A stretch of DNA of 56,132 bases. Source: an uncultured Aquimarina sp. (GTDB lineage Bacteria; Bacteroidota; Bacteroidia; Flavobacteriales; Flavobacteriaceae). Positions 16,371 to 26,612 of this stretch are shown here, piece by piece (position 1 is the first letter of the stretch; each line of letters starts with the position of its first letter). The translations under genes and the position numbers were made by a program. Below the pieces are notes generated by a model. The model saw only the letters and a list, made by a program, of their open reading frames with translations. It had not been told where the DNA came from and did not search any database. Where the stretch lies: positions 1-56,132 of the forward strand of contig CANMLS010000039.1 of the NCBI GenBank assembly GCA_947498785.1, given 5' to 3'.

Positions 16371-19124
16371 ATGAGTAAAAATATTAAAGTGAGGATAAAA
16401 AAAGGCACCCTTATTTCTTTAGATAGATATAGGATATACTTTACTCTTTTTCTGTCTATAGGTGTTTTTTCTGGAGTATTATCTCAATCGCGAGCTACTA
16501 TATCTGGCAATGTTTCTGACCAGTTTGGTAATTTGCCAGGAGCAAGAGTAACTATAGAGGGTACTGATAAAAGAACAACAACAGATGTTAATGGATCTTA
16601 TAGTTTTGATGTAGATGAAGGTGAGTATATAGTTACTTCAAAATTTGTAATGTATACTTCTGTTTCCAAAACAGTTACTGTTAAGGTTGGAGATACGACA
16701 AAACTAGACTTCATTTTAGAAACGGGATTTTCTATTGATCAACCTATTTCTTTAGGCTCTCGAGCCAAACCCAAATCTCTTTTAAAAAATACCGCAGCTG
16801 TTGATATTGTATCACCACAGCATCTTACAAATTCATCACAGGTAGAATTAAGTCATATTTTACATTATTTAATTCCATCTTTTCAATCTACTAATCAAAC
16901 CATAGCAGATGGAACAGATCATATAGATCCGGCAACTCTTAGAGGTTTAGGGCCTGATCAAGTCCTAGTTTTGATTAATGGTAAACGTAGGCATAGCAGC
17001 ACTCTGTTAAATGTTAATGGTACAGTTGGTAGAGGGTCGGTAGGTACAGATTTTAATGCAATACCTATAGCCTCTATCGAGAGAATAGAAATATTGAGAG
17101 ACGGGGCTACTTCACAATATGGTTCTGATGCTATTGCGGGTGTAATTAATATTATTCTGAAAAAACAAATAGAGATTATTCAGATAGATAATAGAGTAGG
17201 GTTAAATACAGAAGGAGATGGGCTAAATATATACTCCTCTGCGAATTTTGGGTTAAAAGTAGGTAAAGAAGGATATATCAATGTTACTGCAGAATATCGA
17301 GATAGAGAGTCCATAAATAGATCTGGAGATTATACAGGCGCAGTTTATACTGATGATACAACAGAAGATGAGAGATTGATTTTAGAGAATAATTTTTTTG
17401 GACGGACAGGATATTCTGGCAGGAGAGTAATGGAAATAGGAAGTGCAGAAACACAGAATTTGGCACTATCATTTAACGGTGAGATAAAGATGTCTGATTA
17501 TGCAACATTCTATATGCATGGTGGAAGAAATTATAGAGAAGGCGCGTCAAAAGGTTTCTATCGTTTCCCCAAAGATCAGGATAGAGTGGTTCTTGAGTTA
17601 TTCCCCAATGGTTTTTCACCTGAGATTATGATAGATATTCAAGACGATGCAATTACTGGAGGGATAAAAGGAATAAAGAATGATTGGGATGTAGATTTTA
17701 GCCATTCTATTGGCATCAATAGATTAGATTATACTGTAAATAATTCTAATAATGCTTCTTTAGGAGTAACATCGCCAAAGGCTTTTTATGCTGGTGGGTT
17801 TTTATATAAACAGAATACTACAAACCTAGATATTTCAAGAACATTTGATTGGCTTAGTGGAGTTAATATAGCTTTTGGAGCAGAATTAAGAGTAGAGAAT
17901 TATCAGATTATTGCAGGAGAAGAAGCTTCTTATATAGATGGAGGGAGTACATATACCAATAATTTAGGAATAGAATTGCCAAGAATTGTTGGAGCTCAGG
18001 TTTTTCCAGGTTTTCAACCAGAAAATGAGCTAAACCGTTTTAGAACTAATAGTTCTGGATATTTAGATATAGAAGCCAATATTTCAGAAAAATTATTGAT
18101 ACGAGGTGCAGCACGATACGAAGCGTATAATGATTTTGGAGGTCAAGCAATTTGGAAATTATCGAGTAGGTATAGAATTAAAGACGAAATTAGCGTTAGA
18201 GCGGGTTTCTCTACTGGTTTTAGAGCACCCTCATTGCATCAGGTATTCTTTCAAAATATAAGTACTCAGTTTGTTAATGGAGAAAGTGTTCAGGTGGGGA
18301 CTTTTAATAATGAAAGTGCTGTGGCCACAGAGGCTTTTGATATCGGAAAATTAAAACCCGAATTGTCCAATCATTTTAGTGCAGGAATTAGCGGAAAACT
18401 AAGTGATAATCTATCTTTTAGCTTTGATTATTATTTGATCAATATAGAGGATAGAATTGTGCTTTCTGGAAGATTTGCAGAGGGGTATGAAACAATATTA
18501 GAGCCATTTAATATAGGTGCAGCTCAATTCTTTACCAATGCCATAGATTCTAGAACATCTGGAGCAGATATATCTTTGTTTTATAAAGCCCCGCTTGGTG
18601 GTGGAGAATTTAATGCTTCTTTGGGAGCTAATATAACGAGAACTAAAGTAAAAGGAAATATTAAGGTTTCACCAGCACTTACAGGGCAAGAAGAAGTACT
18701 GTTTAACAGAGAAGAAATTGCAAGAGTAGAATATGGACAACCTAATTACAAAATCAATTCTTTATTATCATATGATTTTGATAAATTAAGGTTTCAGATG
18801 GTAAATACATTATTTGGAGAAATCAAATTTATACATCCAAATGATGGAGACCCTATCAATTGGGTTGTAAATGATTTTACAGGAAATGTAGAAACAAGAG
18901 ATCAAACATTTTCTCCCAAATTAGTTACAGATATGGCAATTTCATATCAGTATAGCGATTATATAAAATTTACCTTAGGAGGAAACAATGTTTTCAATGT
19001 ATATCCTGATAAGCATAAACATGCTGCAAATACTGAAGAAGGTAATTTTATATACAGTAGAAGGGTTCAACAATTTGGAGTTAATGGAGCTAATTATTAT
19101 TTAAGATTATTACTTAGGTTATGA
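16371..19124 (+). CDS. TonB-dependent outer-membrane receptor with N-terminal CarboxypepD-like domain
   Basis: A protein of 917 residues. A signal segment lies at about residues 25-42 (FTLFLSIGVFSGVLSQS), followed by a carboxypeptidase-regulatory-like beta-sandwich (ATISGNVSDQFGNLPGARV) to about 118, a plug domain at about 130-262 (TLRGLGPDQVLVLINGKRRH, IERIEILRDGATSQYGSDAI) and a 22-strand-type barrel ending in aromatic NYYLRLLLRL. There is no partner SusD gene. The substrate is unknown; the plug resembles siderophore or small-molecule receptors of the iron-complex type more than polysaccharide SusC. The stop overlaps the start of a histidine kinase by 4 nt, which implies that receptor and sensor are made together. 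Confidence 0.9.
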   Translation: MSKNIKVRIKKGTLISLDRYRIYFTLFLSIGVFSGVLSQSRATISGNVSDQFGNLPGARVTIEGTDKRTTTDVNGSYSFDVDEGEYIVTSKFVMYTSVSKTVTVKVGDTTKLDFILETGFSIDQPISLGSRAKPKSLLKNTAAVDIVSPQHLTNSSQVELSHILHYLIPSFQSTNQTIADGTDHIDPATLRGLGPDQVLVLINGKRRHSSTLLNVNGTVGRGSVGTDFNAIPIASIERIEILRDGATSQYGSDAIAGVINIILKKQIEIIQIDNRVGLNTEGDGLNIYSSANFGLKVGKEGYINVTAEYRDRESINRSGDYTGAVYTDDTTEDERLILENNFFGRTGYSGRRVMEIGSAETQNLALSFNGEIKMSDYATFYMHGGRNYREGASKGFYRFPKDQDRVVLELFPNGFSPEIMIDIQDDAITGGIKGIKNDWDVDFSHSIGINRLDYTVNNSNNASLGVTSPKAFYAGGFLYKQNTTNLDISRTFDWLSGVNIAFGAELRVENYQIIAGEEASYIDGGSTYTNNLGIELPRIVGAQVFPGFQPENELNRFRTNSSGYLDIEANISEKLLIRGAARYEAYNDFGGQAIWKLSSRYRIKDEISVRAGFSTGFRAPSLHQVFFQNISTQFVNGESVQVGTFNNESAVATEAFDIGKLKPELSNHFSAGISGKLSDNLSFSFDYYLINIEDRIVLSGRFAEGYETILEPFNIGAAQFFTNAIDSRTSGADISLFYKAPLGGGEFNASLGANITRTKVKGNIKVSPALTGQEEVLFNREEIARVEYGQPNYKINSLLSYDFDKLRFQMVNTLFGEIKFIHPNDGDPINWVVNDFTGNVETRDQTFSPKLVTDMAISYQYSDYIKFTLGGNNVFNVYPDKHKHAANTEEGNFIYSRRVQQFGVNGANYYLRLLLRL

Positions 19125-20917
19125 TAGGTGAGAGGTTTCATATATCGACTATTTATAACTATTCAATCTCTATGTTTTTATGCTTATTTACTGCTCTTTT
19201 CTCGTTAAATACAGTAGCTCAAGAAACAGATAATGAAGTAAAAAGGCTACATAGACCCATTTTTGTTTTTAATTTTGCACAACAAATTGGCTGGCCAAAT
19301 ATTGAAGAACAAAAAAGTTTTAAAATTGGAGTTCTTGGACCGGATCTAGCGATTTTAGATCTCCATACAATGGCACAAAAACGTAAAATTCATGGTAAAC
19401 CAGTAGAGATTGTTCGTTTTACAGTAGTCAAAGATGTAAAAGACATTCAGCTATTATATGTTAATCATAAGTATAATTATGATATCAAGTATATTCTAAG
19501 TAAAATTTCTGGAAAAAATATATTGTTAGTCAGTGAAGATTATAATTATAATGCTTCCATGATTAATATGGTTAATGTAGCGGGTACATTTGAATATGAG
19601 ATAAATGAAAGCCGAATAGAAAAAGAAAATTTTGTAATTGTACCTACATTAAAAGAATATGCTATTACTTCTTCAGAAAAATGGAAAAGGTTATATCGAA
19701 AAACAGAAAAAACGTTAACAAAAGTACAAGAAGATAAGGACAAACAAGAGGTTGTTTTTAAAGATAGAATAGCAGATAAGGAAAAAGAAATTGAAACAAA
19801 AGAAGGAGAAATTATTCGTCGAAACGAAAAAATAGAAAATCTTTATACAGAAAGCGAGATACAGAAAATAAGGTATAAAGAAAAAATTTCTATCGAGAGA
19901 GAGCTTGAAAAAAATATTCAAGAGCAAATACTTTTTATAAAAAACCAAGAAGAGAAAATAAAAGCCAGCACTCTTGAAATAGAAAAACAAAATGAATTTT
20001 TGGAACAACAAAATTCAAAAATTGAAAAACAAAGTACTATTTTAAAAAGACAAACATCAGAGATTAATGCTCAAAAAAAGATCAATATACTATTAGTGGG
20101 TATCATTTTTTTGGCCTTGGTAGGAAGCTTACTCATTTATAAAGGTTTTCTTCAGAAGAAAAAATTAAACAAAGAATTGGGACTTAAAAATGAAGCTATC
20201 TCCCAACAATCGCTGGAGTTAGAAGTAAAAAATAAAGAATTAGAACAGTTTGCATATATAGCGAGTCATGATCTTCAAGAACCGTTAAATACTATATCGA
20301 GCTTTATTGGACTTATTGCAGAAGATTATGGAGCAAGTTTTGATGATTTGGGGAAAGAAAGTTTATCTTTTATTGAAGATGCTAGTGATCGAATGAAGAA
20401 ATTGATAGATGCATTATTAGAATATTCTAGACTAGGAAGAAGTAAAGCATATGCAGAAGTTGATTGTAATCAAGTGTTAAAGGAATTGAAAAGTGATTTA
20501 AAAAGTAGAATAGAAAATACGGGAGCAATACTGGATATAACTGATTTACCAATGGTTAATGGGTCAGAAATCGAACTCAGATTATTATTTCAAAATTTGA
20601 TTAGTAACGGAATCAAATTTAGAACTTCAGATACAATACCAGAAATAACAATCAACTGCGTCAAAAAAAGAGATGATAAAAAAGATACTAAGAGTTTTTG
20701 GGAATTCTCTGTAAAAGACAACGGTATAGGGATTCCCGAAGAACATCAAGAACGTATATTTGCCATTTTTCAACGATTACACTCCAGAGATGCGTATGAA
20801 GGAACTGGCATAGGTTTAGCTCATTGTAAGAAAATTGTAGAAGCTCACGGTGGAAAAATATGGTTAGAATCTTTTAAAAACCAAGGGAGCACCTTTTATT
20901 TTACAATTCCGGTATAG
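19121..20917 (+). CDS. Histidine kinase with periplasmic DUF4154 (YfiR-like) domain
   Basis: A protein of 598 residues. It has an N-terminal signal/anchor (residues 14-34), a DUF4154/YfiR-like domain at about 40-180 (RPIFVFNFAQQIGWPN, then KIGVLG), a long charged coiled coil at 190-318, a membrane helix at 321-340, a second coiled coil, a HisKA domain with His383 in FAYIASHDLQEPLN, and a HATPase domain (LLFQNLISNGIKFRT, DNGIGIPEE, GTGIGLAHCKKI). YfiR is known as a periplasmic regulator of a diguanylate cyclase; here the sensor is fused to a kinase. The ATG overlaps the TonB receptor stop (ATGA). It has no receiver domain, so the two stand-alone receivers upstream are candidate partners. Confidence 0.9.
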   Translation: MIGERFHISTIYNYSISMFLCLFTALFSLNTVAQETDNEVKRLHRPIFVFNFAQQIGWPNIEEQKSFKIGVLGPDLAILDLHTMAQKRKIHGKPVEIVRFTVVKDVKDIQLLYVNHKYNYDIKYILSKISGKNILLVSEDYNYNASMINMVNVAGTFEYEINESRIEKENFVIVPTLKEYAITSSEKWKRLYRKTEKTLTKVQEDKDKQEVVFKDRIADKEKEIETKEGEIIRRNEKIENLYTESEIQKIRYKEKISIERELEKNIQEQILFIKNQEEKIKASTLEIEKQNEFLEQQNSKIEKQSTILKRQTSEINAQKKINILLVGIIFLALVGSLLIYKGFLQKKKLNKELGLKNEAISQQSLELEVKNKELEQFAYIASHDLQEPLNTISSFIGLIAEDYGASFDDLGKESLSFIEDASDRMKKLIDALLEYSRLGRSKAYAEVDCNQVLKELKSDLKSRIENTGAILDITDLPMVNGSEIELRLLFQNLISNGIKFRTSDTIPEITINCVKKRDDKKDTKSFWEFSVKDNGIGIPEEHQERIFAIFQRLHSRDAYEGTGIGLAHCKKIVEAHGGKIWLESFKNQGSTFYFTIPV

Positions 20918-21162
20918 GTGTTTTGTATTTATTTGAAATACAGTTTTTTTATGTTTTTTTTCAAGAATATCACTGAAAACATTGAGTATATTCTAAACGT
21001 TTTAAAGTAGTTTTGATTTCAGAAATAGTATAGCCAAAAGATTATTTATCCAGAAATAATGTGATGGATGATTATTTTTGATCAACTTATCTTATTTTAG
21101 ACTAGAAAATTAAGATGAATTCAATAAAAAAGAAGTACAGTATAATATTGCAGATCAGTTAT

Positions 21163-21170
21163 TATATTTG
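21163..21170 (+). promoter_or_regulatory. Possible -7 element of the AAA+ ATPase gene
   Basis: TATATTTG lies 29 nt before the TTG start at 21200, leaving a leader of about 20 nt that is A-rich. It matches TAnnTTTG exactly, but no TTG stands at the right -33 distance. Confidence 0.4.
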
Positions 21171-21199
21171 GGACACTATAAACGTATAAAAAAAAGTTA

Positions 21200-22669
21200 T
21201 TGGAAATTTCTTTAGCATACCTTGAAATTCTTAAAAAAGAAGGGAATAAGGCATTAGTAATTTGTCAAAATTTAAATGCCAATAATGAATTTAGAAATGC
21301 AATTGCTTCTGTTCAAAATAATAATTCTCAACATGTAGATTACAATGCAGAACATATAGTACTGTATGATATTGTTAAAATATTTAATGATTATATTACA
21401 CTATATCCTAGTTCATTTAAGACTCCTGCAAAAGCAAAATTCATTTTAGTATACTTTTATGAAAAGTTACAAGGTAGAGATCTTAGCAAAGTGTATAACT
21501 TAAAAAAGCTTAATGAAATTCCATTATCTACTAAGTTTGATGAAAATATAGCTACTATTAGAGCAACTTCTTTTTTTCAGTCAATCGATAGTATGAAAGA
21601 GGAGTTTATGTTCCCTGCGATTTTATCAAAAATTAAAAGTGAACATCTTTTGAGTATAAACTCTTTCCTGAATAGAATAGCTTCATTAATTGTTAAATCA
21701 GATGATTCAATTTCTGGAGAAGAAAAAGAATTTTTAAAACAAGTATCTGAAAAGATTAATGCTCCTAAGGTAATTGTGAATGAAGCGAAATATAATGAAG
21801 TTCCCAAAAATGATTCTTTAGAAATTGTACTCGAGGAGCTTCATGAGCTTATTGGTCTTGAAGACATCAAAAAAAATGTAAATGATCTTACTAATTTCTT
21901 GAAAATTCAAAAAATAAGAGAAAAAAAGGGACTTAAGACTGCCAATAATTCTCTTCATACAGTTTTTATGGGACCTCCAGGAACGGGTAAAACTACGGTT
22001 GCTCGTATGTTAGGGCGCATATACAAACATCTTGGTTATTTAGAAAAAGGACATCTCATAGAAACAGATAGAGCAGGTATGGTCGCTGGTTATGTTGGGC
22101 AAACGGCAATCAAAGCTGATGAGATTATCAAATCGGCTATCGGAGGAGTGTTATTTATTGATGAGGCATATTCATTGACTTCTGGAGGACTCAATGATTT
22201 TGGTACCGAAGCGATAGAAGTTTTACTCAAACGCATGGAAGACCAGCGAGGTAATCTGGTAGTAGTAGTAGCAGGATATCCAGATGAAATGGAAAGTTTT
22301 ATTCAGACTAACCCAGGACTTCAGTCTAGATTCAACCGATATTTTAAATTTGACCATTTTGAGGTTAATACTCTTTTGGAAATATTTAAATTGTATACTA
22401 AAAAAGCAGATTTTGTACTAACAGAAGATGCAGAAGAGAAGCTCCTCGAAATTTTAGATAGAATATATGAAAAAAGACATCGAGGGTTTGGTAATGCAAG
22501 AACAATAAGAAACTTGTTCGAAAAAATTATTGAGCGGCAAGCAAATAGAATTGTTTCAATGACTCCTATTACAGAAGAGGTTTTAATCACATTAATAGAA
22601 GATGATATTCCCGAAATTCTAAAAACAGTTAAAGAAATTATCTTATTTGATGATGGCGAAAATGAATAA
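21200..22669 (+). CDS. AAA+ ATPase of the CbbX/SpoVK type
   Basis: A protein of 489 residues. The C-terminal 280 residues are a CbbX-like AAA+ module with Walker A MGPPGTGKTT (258-266), pore-loop GYVGQT near 297, Walker B GGVLFIDEAYSL (315-326), ESFIQTNPGLQSRFNR with the Arg finger near 370, and a C-terminal lid. The N-terminal 200 residues are helical, with a TerB-like acidic stretch near 165-190 (SDDSISGEEKEFLKQ). Such ATPases remodel a protein partner. The start is uncertain: the frame is closed by TAA at 21179-21181, there is no ATG before residue 132, and TTG at 21200 is the only early start. It follows an A8 run (21188-21195), and a one-base shift there would join an upstream frame (ADQLLYLGHYKRIKK). 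It heads a co-directional cluster to 28280. Confidence 0.85.
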   Translation: MEISLAYLEILKKEGNKALVICQNLNANNEFRNAIASVQNNNSQHVDYNAEHIVLYDIVKIFNDYITLYPSSFKTPAKAKFILVYFYEKLQGRDLSKVYNLKKLNEIPLSTKFDENIATIRATSFFQSIDSMKEEFMFPAILSKIKSEHLLSINSFLNRIASLIVKSDDSISGEEKEFLKQVSEKINAPKVIVNEAKYNEVPKNDSLEIVLEELHELIGLEDIKKNVNDLTNFLKIQKIREKKGLKTANNSLHTVFMGPPGTGKTTVARMLGRIYKHLGYLEKGHLIETDRAGMVAGYVGQTAIKADEIIKSAIGGVLFIDEAYSLTSGGLNDFGTEAIEVLLKRMEDQRGNLVVVVAGYPDEMESFIQTNPGLQSRFNRYFKFDHFEVNTLLEIFKLYTKKADFVLTEDAEEKLLEILDRIYEKRHRGFGNARTIRNLFEKIIERQANRIVSMTPITEEVLITLIEDDIPEILKTVKEIILFDDGENE

Positions 22670-22920
22670 AATAAAGATTCATTGTTTTTATGCTGTAACG
22701 AATTATAATAGAGGGATACATATAATATTAAAGCAAAATGTTTATGTAAATAATTATTTATGTATCTTACTATTTGGAAAAAGGGTTTGATTTTTAATAA
22801 GGTAACATTAAAAAATAATAAATAATTATTAGAATTTGTATAAATTTACCTACTTGATCGGTATTTTAGCAATGGACTTATGTCAAGTTCAAAATAACTA
22901 GTTTATCAAATATATTTTAA

Positions 22921-23616
22921 ATGGCTAAAGAAAAATTTAATTGGAAAGGTCTTTTTATTAATGAAGAAAATATTTCCGAAGAAGAAAAACCTATTAAAAA
23001 AGAATCAAAACCAACTTCTACATCTTCATCTAATTCATTTCCAAAATCAACATCACCAGTTTCTAAATTTCCAGAAAATCCGCCTAAATCTACTATAGTA
23101 AATGATAGTATACTAAATACTGTTATAGAAATGTATGAGTCTGGTTTTGAATCATTAAATAAACCTGGATATGATTTTTATGAATTCTTTAAGGCCATAA
23201 AAGCAGTAGGCTCTAATGACCCTTCTGTATATAAAATGGCATTAACAATGGCTCAAAGCGTAGAACAAGGTGTTACAAAAAGTTCATTACTCTCACAGGC
23301 AGATTTTTATATTTCAGAGATAGGGAAAGTACATAAACAGTATGAAAATCAAGGAAATTCTAAAAAATCTGAAATTTTAAATGATCAGAAATCTAATAAA
23401 GATAAACTAAGCAAAGAAATTTCAGATTTAGAAAAAAAATTGTTAGAGATTCAAAATCAAATTAGTGTTAAGAAAGATTTGCTGCAATCTGTAGATGCAA
23501 GTCAAATGTCGAAAATATCTGAGATAGACCAAAAGATAGTTGCTAATGAAAAAGCAAGAGCAAAAATTTTAGAGACAATAGTAGCTGTTGTAAACGGCAT
23601 TAAAAATAATTTATAA
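22921..23616 (+). CDS. Coiled-coil protein of unknown function, AAA+/ABC cluster
   Basis: A protein of 231 residues with no signal or membrane segment. Residues 20-60 are a low-complexity Ser/Pro/Lys linker, residues 65-135 a compact helical domain (VIEMYESGFESLNKPGYDFY, SVYKMALTMAQSVEQG), and residues 140-215 a coiled coil (ISDLEKKLLEIQNQISVKKD). It lies 11 nt before the next gene and is surely co-transcribed with it. I do not recognise a family. It may be an adaptor between the AAA+ ATPase and the membrane protein that follows. Confidence 0.75.
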   Translation: MAKEKFNWKGLFINEENISEEEKPIKKESKPTSTSSSNSFPKSTSPVSKFPENPPKSTIVNDSILNTVIEMYESGFESLNKPGYDFYEFFKAIKAVGSNDPSVYKMALTMAQSVEQGVTKSSLLSQADFYISEIGKVHKQYENQGNSKKSEILNDQKSNKDKLSKEISDLEKKLLEIQNQISVKKDLLQSVDASQMSKISEIDQKIVANEKARAKILETIVAVVNGIKNNL

Positions 23617-23627
23617 AGCATACATTA

Positions 23628-24746
23628 ATGGATCAAGAATCAAAAAGCCACTTATTAGATTTGCCAATTCTAAAACATTTTGATGATGAAAAAGGAGAAA
23701 TTTCTTTAAACCCTAATAATTGGAGAAATGGAGAAAAAGGACTTAATGCTTTTATTAAAATCGCATTGTTTGCAGGGTTAGGATATGCCGCTTGGATATA
23801 TGTGCTACCTCCTTTATTTACTGCTTTAGGACAAGTAATAGCATTAGCTGGTGTAGCGATATTTGTGATATTTTTTATCATGATGCTTCCTGTAATTTTT
23901 AAATTTCTAAGAAGAGTAACTAGAGGGATCCATAAGTCATTGATCAAGCACGATCCTTTTGGAGAATTACAAGAACAAAAACAAAAAATGCTTTTGAATA
24001 GAAAAGTATTTAAAGATTCTAAAGCCAAGATTAAGGCTTTAAAGAATAACATGGAACTAGAAGCAACAAAAGCAGAAAGAGAATCTAAAGAATTTCAAGA
24101 TCATGTAGTAACTCTACAAAAACAAGCAGAAAAACTTAGAAGTAAGATGGAAGCTATTGTGTCTGAGAAAGGTGCTGCAGGAAAAGATACCGATGAATAT
24201 GTAGAATTACACAGTGCACTAGCAAAAAAACTATCGCAGTCTCAACAGATTAGTCATCAATTAAAACAAAGTAAAGGGTTTGTTCAAAAATATGGAAGTA
24301 GGGCTAATGTTATGGGAAAATTAGATAGAAAATTAACACTTGCAGGTACAGCGATTGATATAAAAATATCTGATTTTGAAGTTACTATTAAGATGCTCGA
24401 AAAAGAATATCAGTTTGCAAAATCTGCAAAAGCCGCAACAGATGGAGCTAAATCAGCGATGTTGTTTACCAAAGACTGGGAGTTAGAATATGCATTGGAT
24501 GTAATCACAGAGACCATTGCATTAGATATAGCAAAGACTCAGGAGAACTTATCAGATATAGATATGTTAACTTCTAAATATGATATGGATAGTGATGAAT
24601 TATATGCTCAATTAGATACTTTAGCAGACAATATAAAAACAGGAAAAGATTATATTCCCGATGCTAAAAAATATAAAAATCCAAACTATAAACTTACAGC
24701 CGAAGATAAAGAGGCTAGTGGTGGTTTTGGTAATATGTTTGATTAA
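23628..24746 (+). CDS. Membrane protein with long coiled coil, AAA+/ABC cluster
   Basis: A protein of 372 residues. Two membrane helices occupy about residues 40-95 (IALFAGLGYAAWIYVLPPLF, VIFFIMMLPVIF). The remaining 270 residues are highly charged and helical, with coiled-coil stretches (VTLQKQAEKLRSKMEAIVSE) and a Gly-rich tail. The soluble part is likely cytoplasmic and long enough to contact the AAA+ ATPase or coiled-coil partner. No family recognised. It lies 30 nt before the solute-binding-OmpA gene. Confidence 0.75.
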   Translation: MDQESKSHLLDLPILKHFDDEKGEISLNPNNWRNGEKGLNAFIKIALFAGLGYAAWIYVLPPLFTALGQVIALAGVAIFVIFFIMMLPVIFKFLRRVTRGIHKSLIKHDPFGELQEQKQKMLLNRKVFKDSKAKIKALKNNMELEATKAERESKEFQDHVVTLQKQAEKLRSKMEAIVSEKGAAGKDTDEYVELHSALAKKLSQSQQISHQLKQSKGFVQKYGSRANVMGKLDRKLTLAGTAIDIKISDFEVTIKMLEKEYQFAKSAKAATDGAKSAMLFTKDWELEYALDVITETIALDIAKTQENLSDIDMLTSKYDMDSDELYAQLDTLADNIKTGKDYIPDAKKYKNPNYKLTAEDKEASGGFGNMFD

Positions 24747-24776
24747 CTAAATAAAAATAAAAATAAAAATTGAAAA

Positions 24777-26591
24777 ATGGGTAAAATTTTAAGAACAAAG
24801 AAACTTACTACCCTCTCAGAATTAATTATTGTAATTATTTTGCTTGGAGGTATTTTAGGAGCTGTGTATTATTTTGCTCCAGGTCTTAGAGTTGGAGAAG
24901 CAAAACAGTTAGATGAATTAAATATAAACAAAGACGAAGTAGACAATGTAACAACTTCAGAAAAATTAGAATTACCTTCAACGAGTCTTTCAAGTGAGGT
25001 TAAAAATAAACCTCTTGTTCGAATGGCAGCATATGCTTGGAATGCTCAATCAGGTATTATTGTATCCAATGGTGGTCCAAAAACCACCAAAGGTTCTTTA
25101 ATGGAAAAAAATGGAGTGAATTTAGAAATCATTCGGCAAGACTGGCTCTCTGAACTTAGAAATATGCAAATGAAGTTTATTGAAGAGTTCGATAGAGGAG
25201 AAGAATTTCCTGATGCAGATAAAAGTGCATTTGCGATCATGATGATGGGTGATGGAGCTCCTTTCTATATTAGTACAATGCAACAAGCTCTTGACGATAA
25301 ATTTGGAAAAGATAAATATCACGTACAGGTGGTAGGTGCTGTTGGACTTAGTTATGGTGAGGATAAATTGATTGGCCCACCAAGCTGGAAAGTAGATCCT
25401 AAAAGTATGAAAGGTTCTCTGATTTCTGCAGTGTTAGGAGATGGTGACTGGGTTACTGCATTAAATTATGCATTCGCAAATGGCTTGAAGGTGAATCCAG
25501 ATGTTACCACATATGATCCAGATGCTGTGAATTTTTACCCATCACAAGATGATGACTATATAAAATCGGCAGAAGAACTTATCAAATCACAAAAAGCAGG
25601 TTGGACAGTTCCGTTGAAAGAAGTTAAAAATGGAAAATTAACTGGTAAGACAATTAATAAAAAAGTTGATGGTTGTGCAACCTGGACACCAGGAGATAAA
25701 ATGGTATTTGATGAATTAAATGGGTTCACAGATATTATATCTACACGTGAGTTTAATAATCAAATGGCTACTACAGTGATTGCTGTCAAGGAATGGTCGG
25801 TAAAACATCCAGAAATTGTGAGTAACATATTAAAATCAGCTTTAACAGCTTCTAATCAAATGAAACAGTATGATAGTTGGAGAGTTAGAGCTTCTGAGGC
25901 AATAGCAAAAACGTATGATCTGGAGACACCAAAATATTGGTATGATATGTTCAAAGGCCAAAAAGGTAATAAAAATGGTATTGAATATAATATGGGTGGA
26001 TCACGAGTGTTTAATTATGCAGATGTGATGCAATACTATGGTATTACAGATGGGACTAACCGATACAAAGCTGTATATAATCAAGTTTCTTCTTATTTGA
26101 GTGAATTAAACCCTTTTGGTTTTAATGAATCTGTAAAGAGAATTGTTCCTTATGATGAAGCTGTAAACCTATACTTTGTTAAAAATATTAATGATATAGA
26201 TGCAGGTTCTGCATATAAAGCAGATTATACTAAAGAAGCAGAAGAAGTATTGGCATCAGGAGAATGGAATATTAACTTTGATACTGGAAGTGCAAATATT
26301 TCAAAATCATCAGCAAGTACTCTGGAAACTATATATAATCTTCTTATTCAAGCAGAGGATACAAAATTAAGATTAGAAGGACATACGGATAATACAGGGG
26401 CTTCAGAGTCTAATTATGATTTATCACAAAGAAGAGCTCAATCTGTTGTAAATTTCTTGAGAAGTAAAGGAATCCCTCAATCTCGTTTCCAGTCTGTAAT
26501 AGGAAAAGGTGAAGATGAACCAATTGCTGCGAATACAAGTGCAAGTGGTAGAGCCAAAAATAGAAGAGTGGTGATTACACTTTTAAAATAA
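24777..26591 (+). CDS. Membrane-anchored solute-binding domain fused to an OmpA domain
   Basis: A protein of 604 residues. A single N-terminal anchor lies at about 13-36 (LSELIIVIILLGGILGAVYY). Residues about 75-470 look like a periplasmic solute-binding protein of the phosphate or nitrate/taurate type (FAIMMMGDGAPFYISTMQQA, then a second lobe with TTVIAVKEWSVKHPEIV). The last 120 residues are an OmpA-C peptidoglycan-binding domain (LRLEGHTDNTGASESNYDLS, ending GRAKNRRVVITLLK). The protein would thus be tethered in the inner membrane and grip peptidoglycan while presenting a binding domain to the permease next door. Solute-binding domains are normally free or lipid-anchored, so this fusion is unusual. 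Confidence 0.85.
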   Translation: MGKILRTKKLTTLSELIIVIILLGGILGAVYYFAPGLRVGEAKQLDELNINKDEVDNVTTSEKLELPSTSLSSEVKNKPLVRMAAYAWNAQSGIIVSNGGPKTTKGSLMEKNGVNLEIIRQDWLSELRNMQMKFIEEFDRGEEFPDADKSAFAIMMMGDGAPFYISTMQQALDDKFGKDKYHVQVVGAVGLSYGEDKLIGPPSWKVDPKSMKGSLISAVLGDGDWVTALNYAFANGLKVNPDVTTYDPDAVNFYPSQDDDYIKSAEELIKSQKAGWTVPLKEVKNGKLTGKTINKKVDGCATWTPGDKMVFDELNGFTDIISTREFNNQMATTVIAVKEWSVKHPEIVSNILKSALTASNQMKQYDSWRVRASEAIAKTYDLETPKYWYDMFKGQKGNKNGIEYNMGGSRVFNYADVMQYYGITDGTNRYKAVYNQVSSYLSELNPFGFNESVKRIVPYDEAVNLYFVKNINDIDAGSAYKADYTKEAEEVLASGEWNINFDTGSANISKSSASTLETIYNLLIQAEDTKLRLEGHTDNTGASESNYDLSQRRAQSVVNFLRSKGIPQSRFQSVIGKGEDEPIAANTSASGRAKNRRVVITLLK

Positions 26592-26612
26592 TTTAATTTT
26601 AACGTAATAAGA

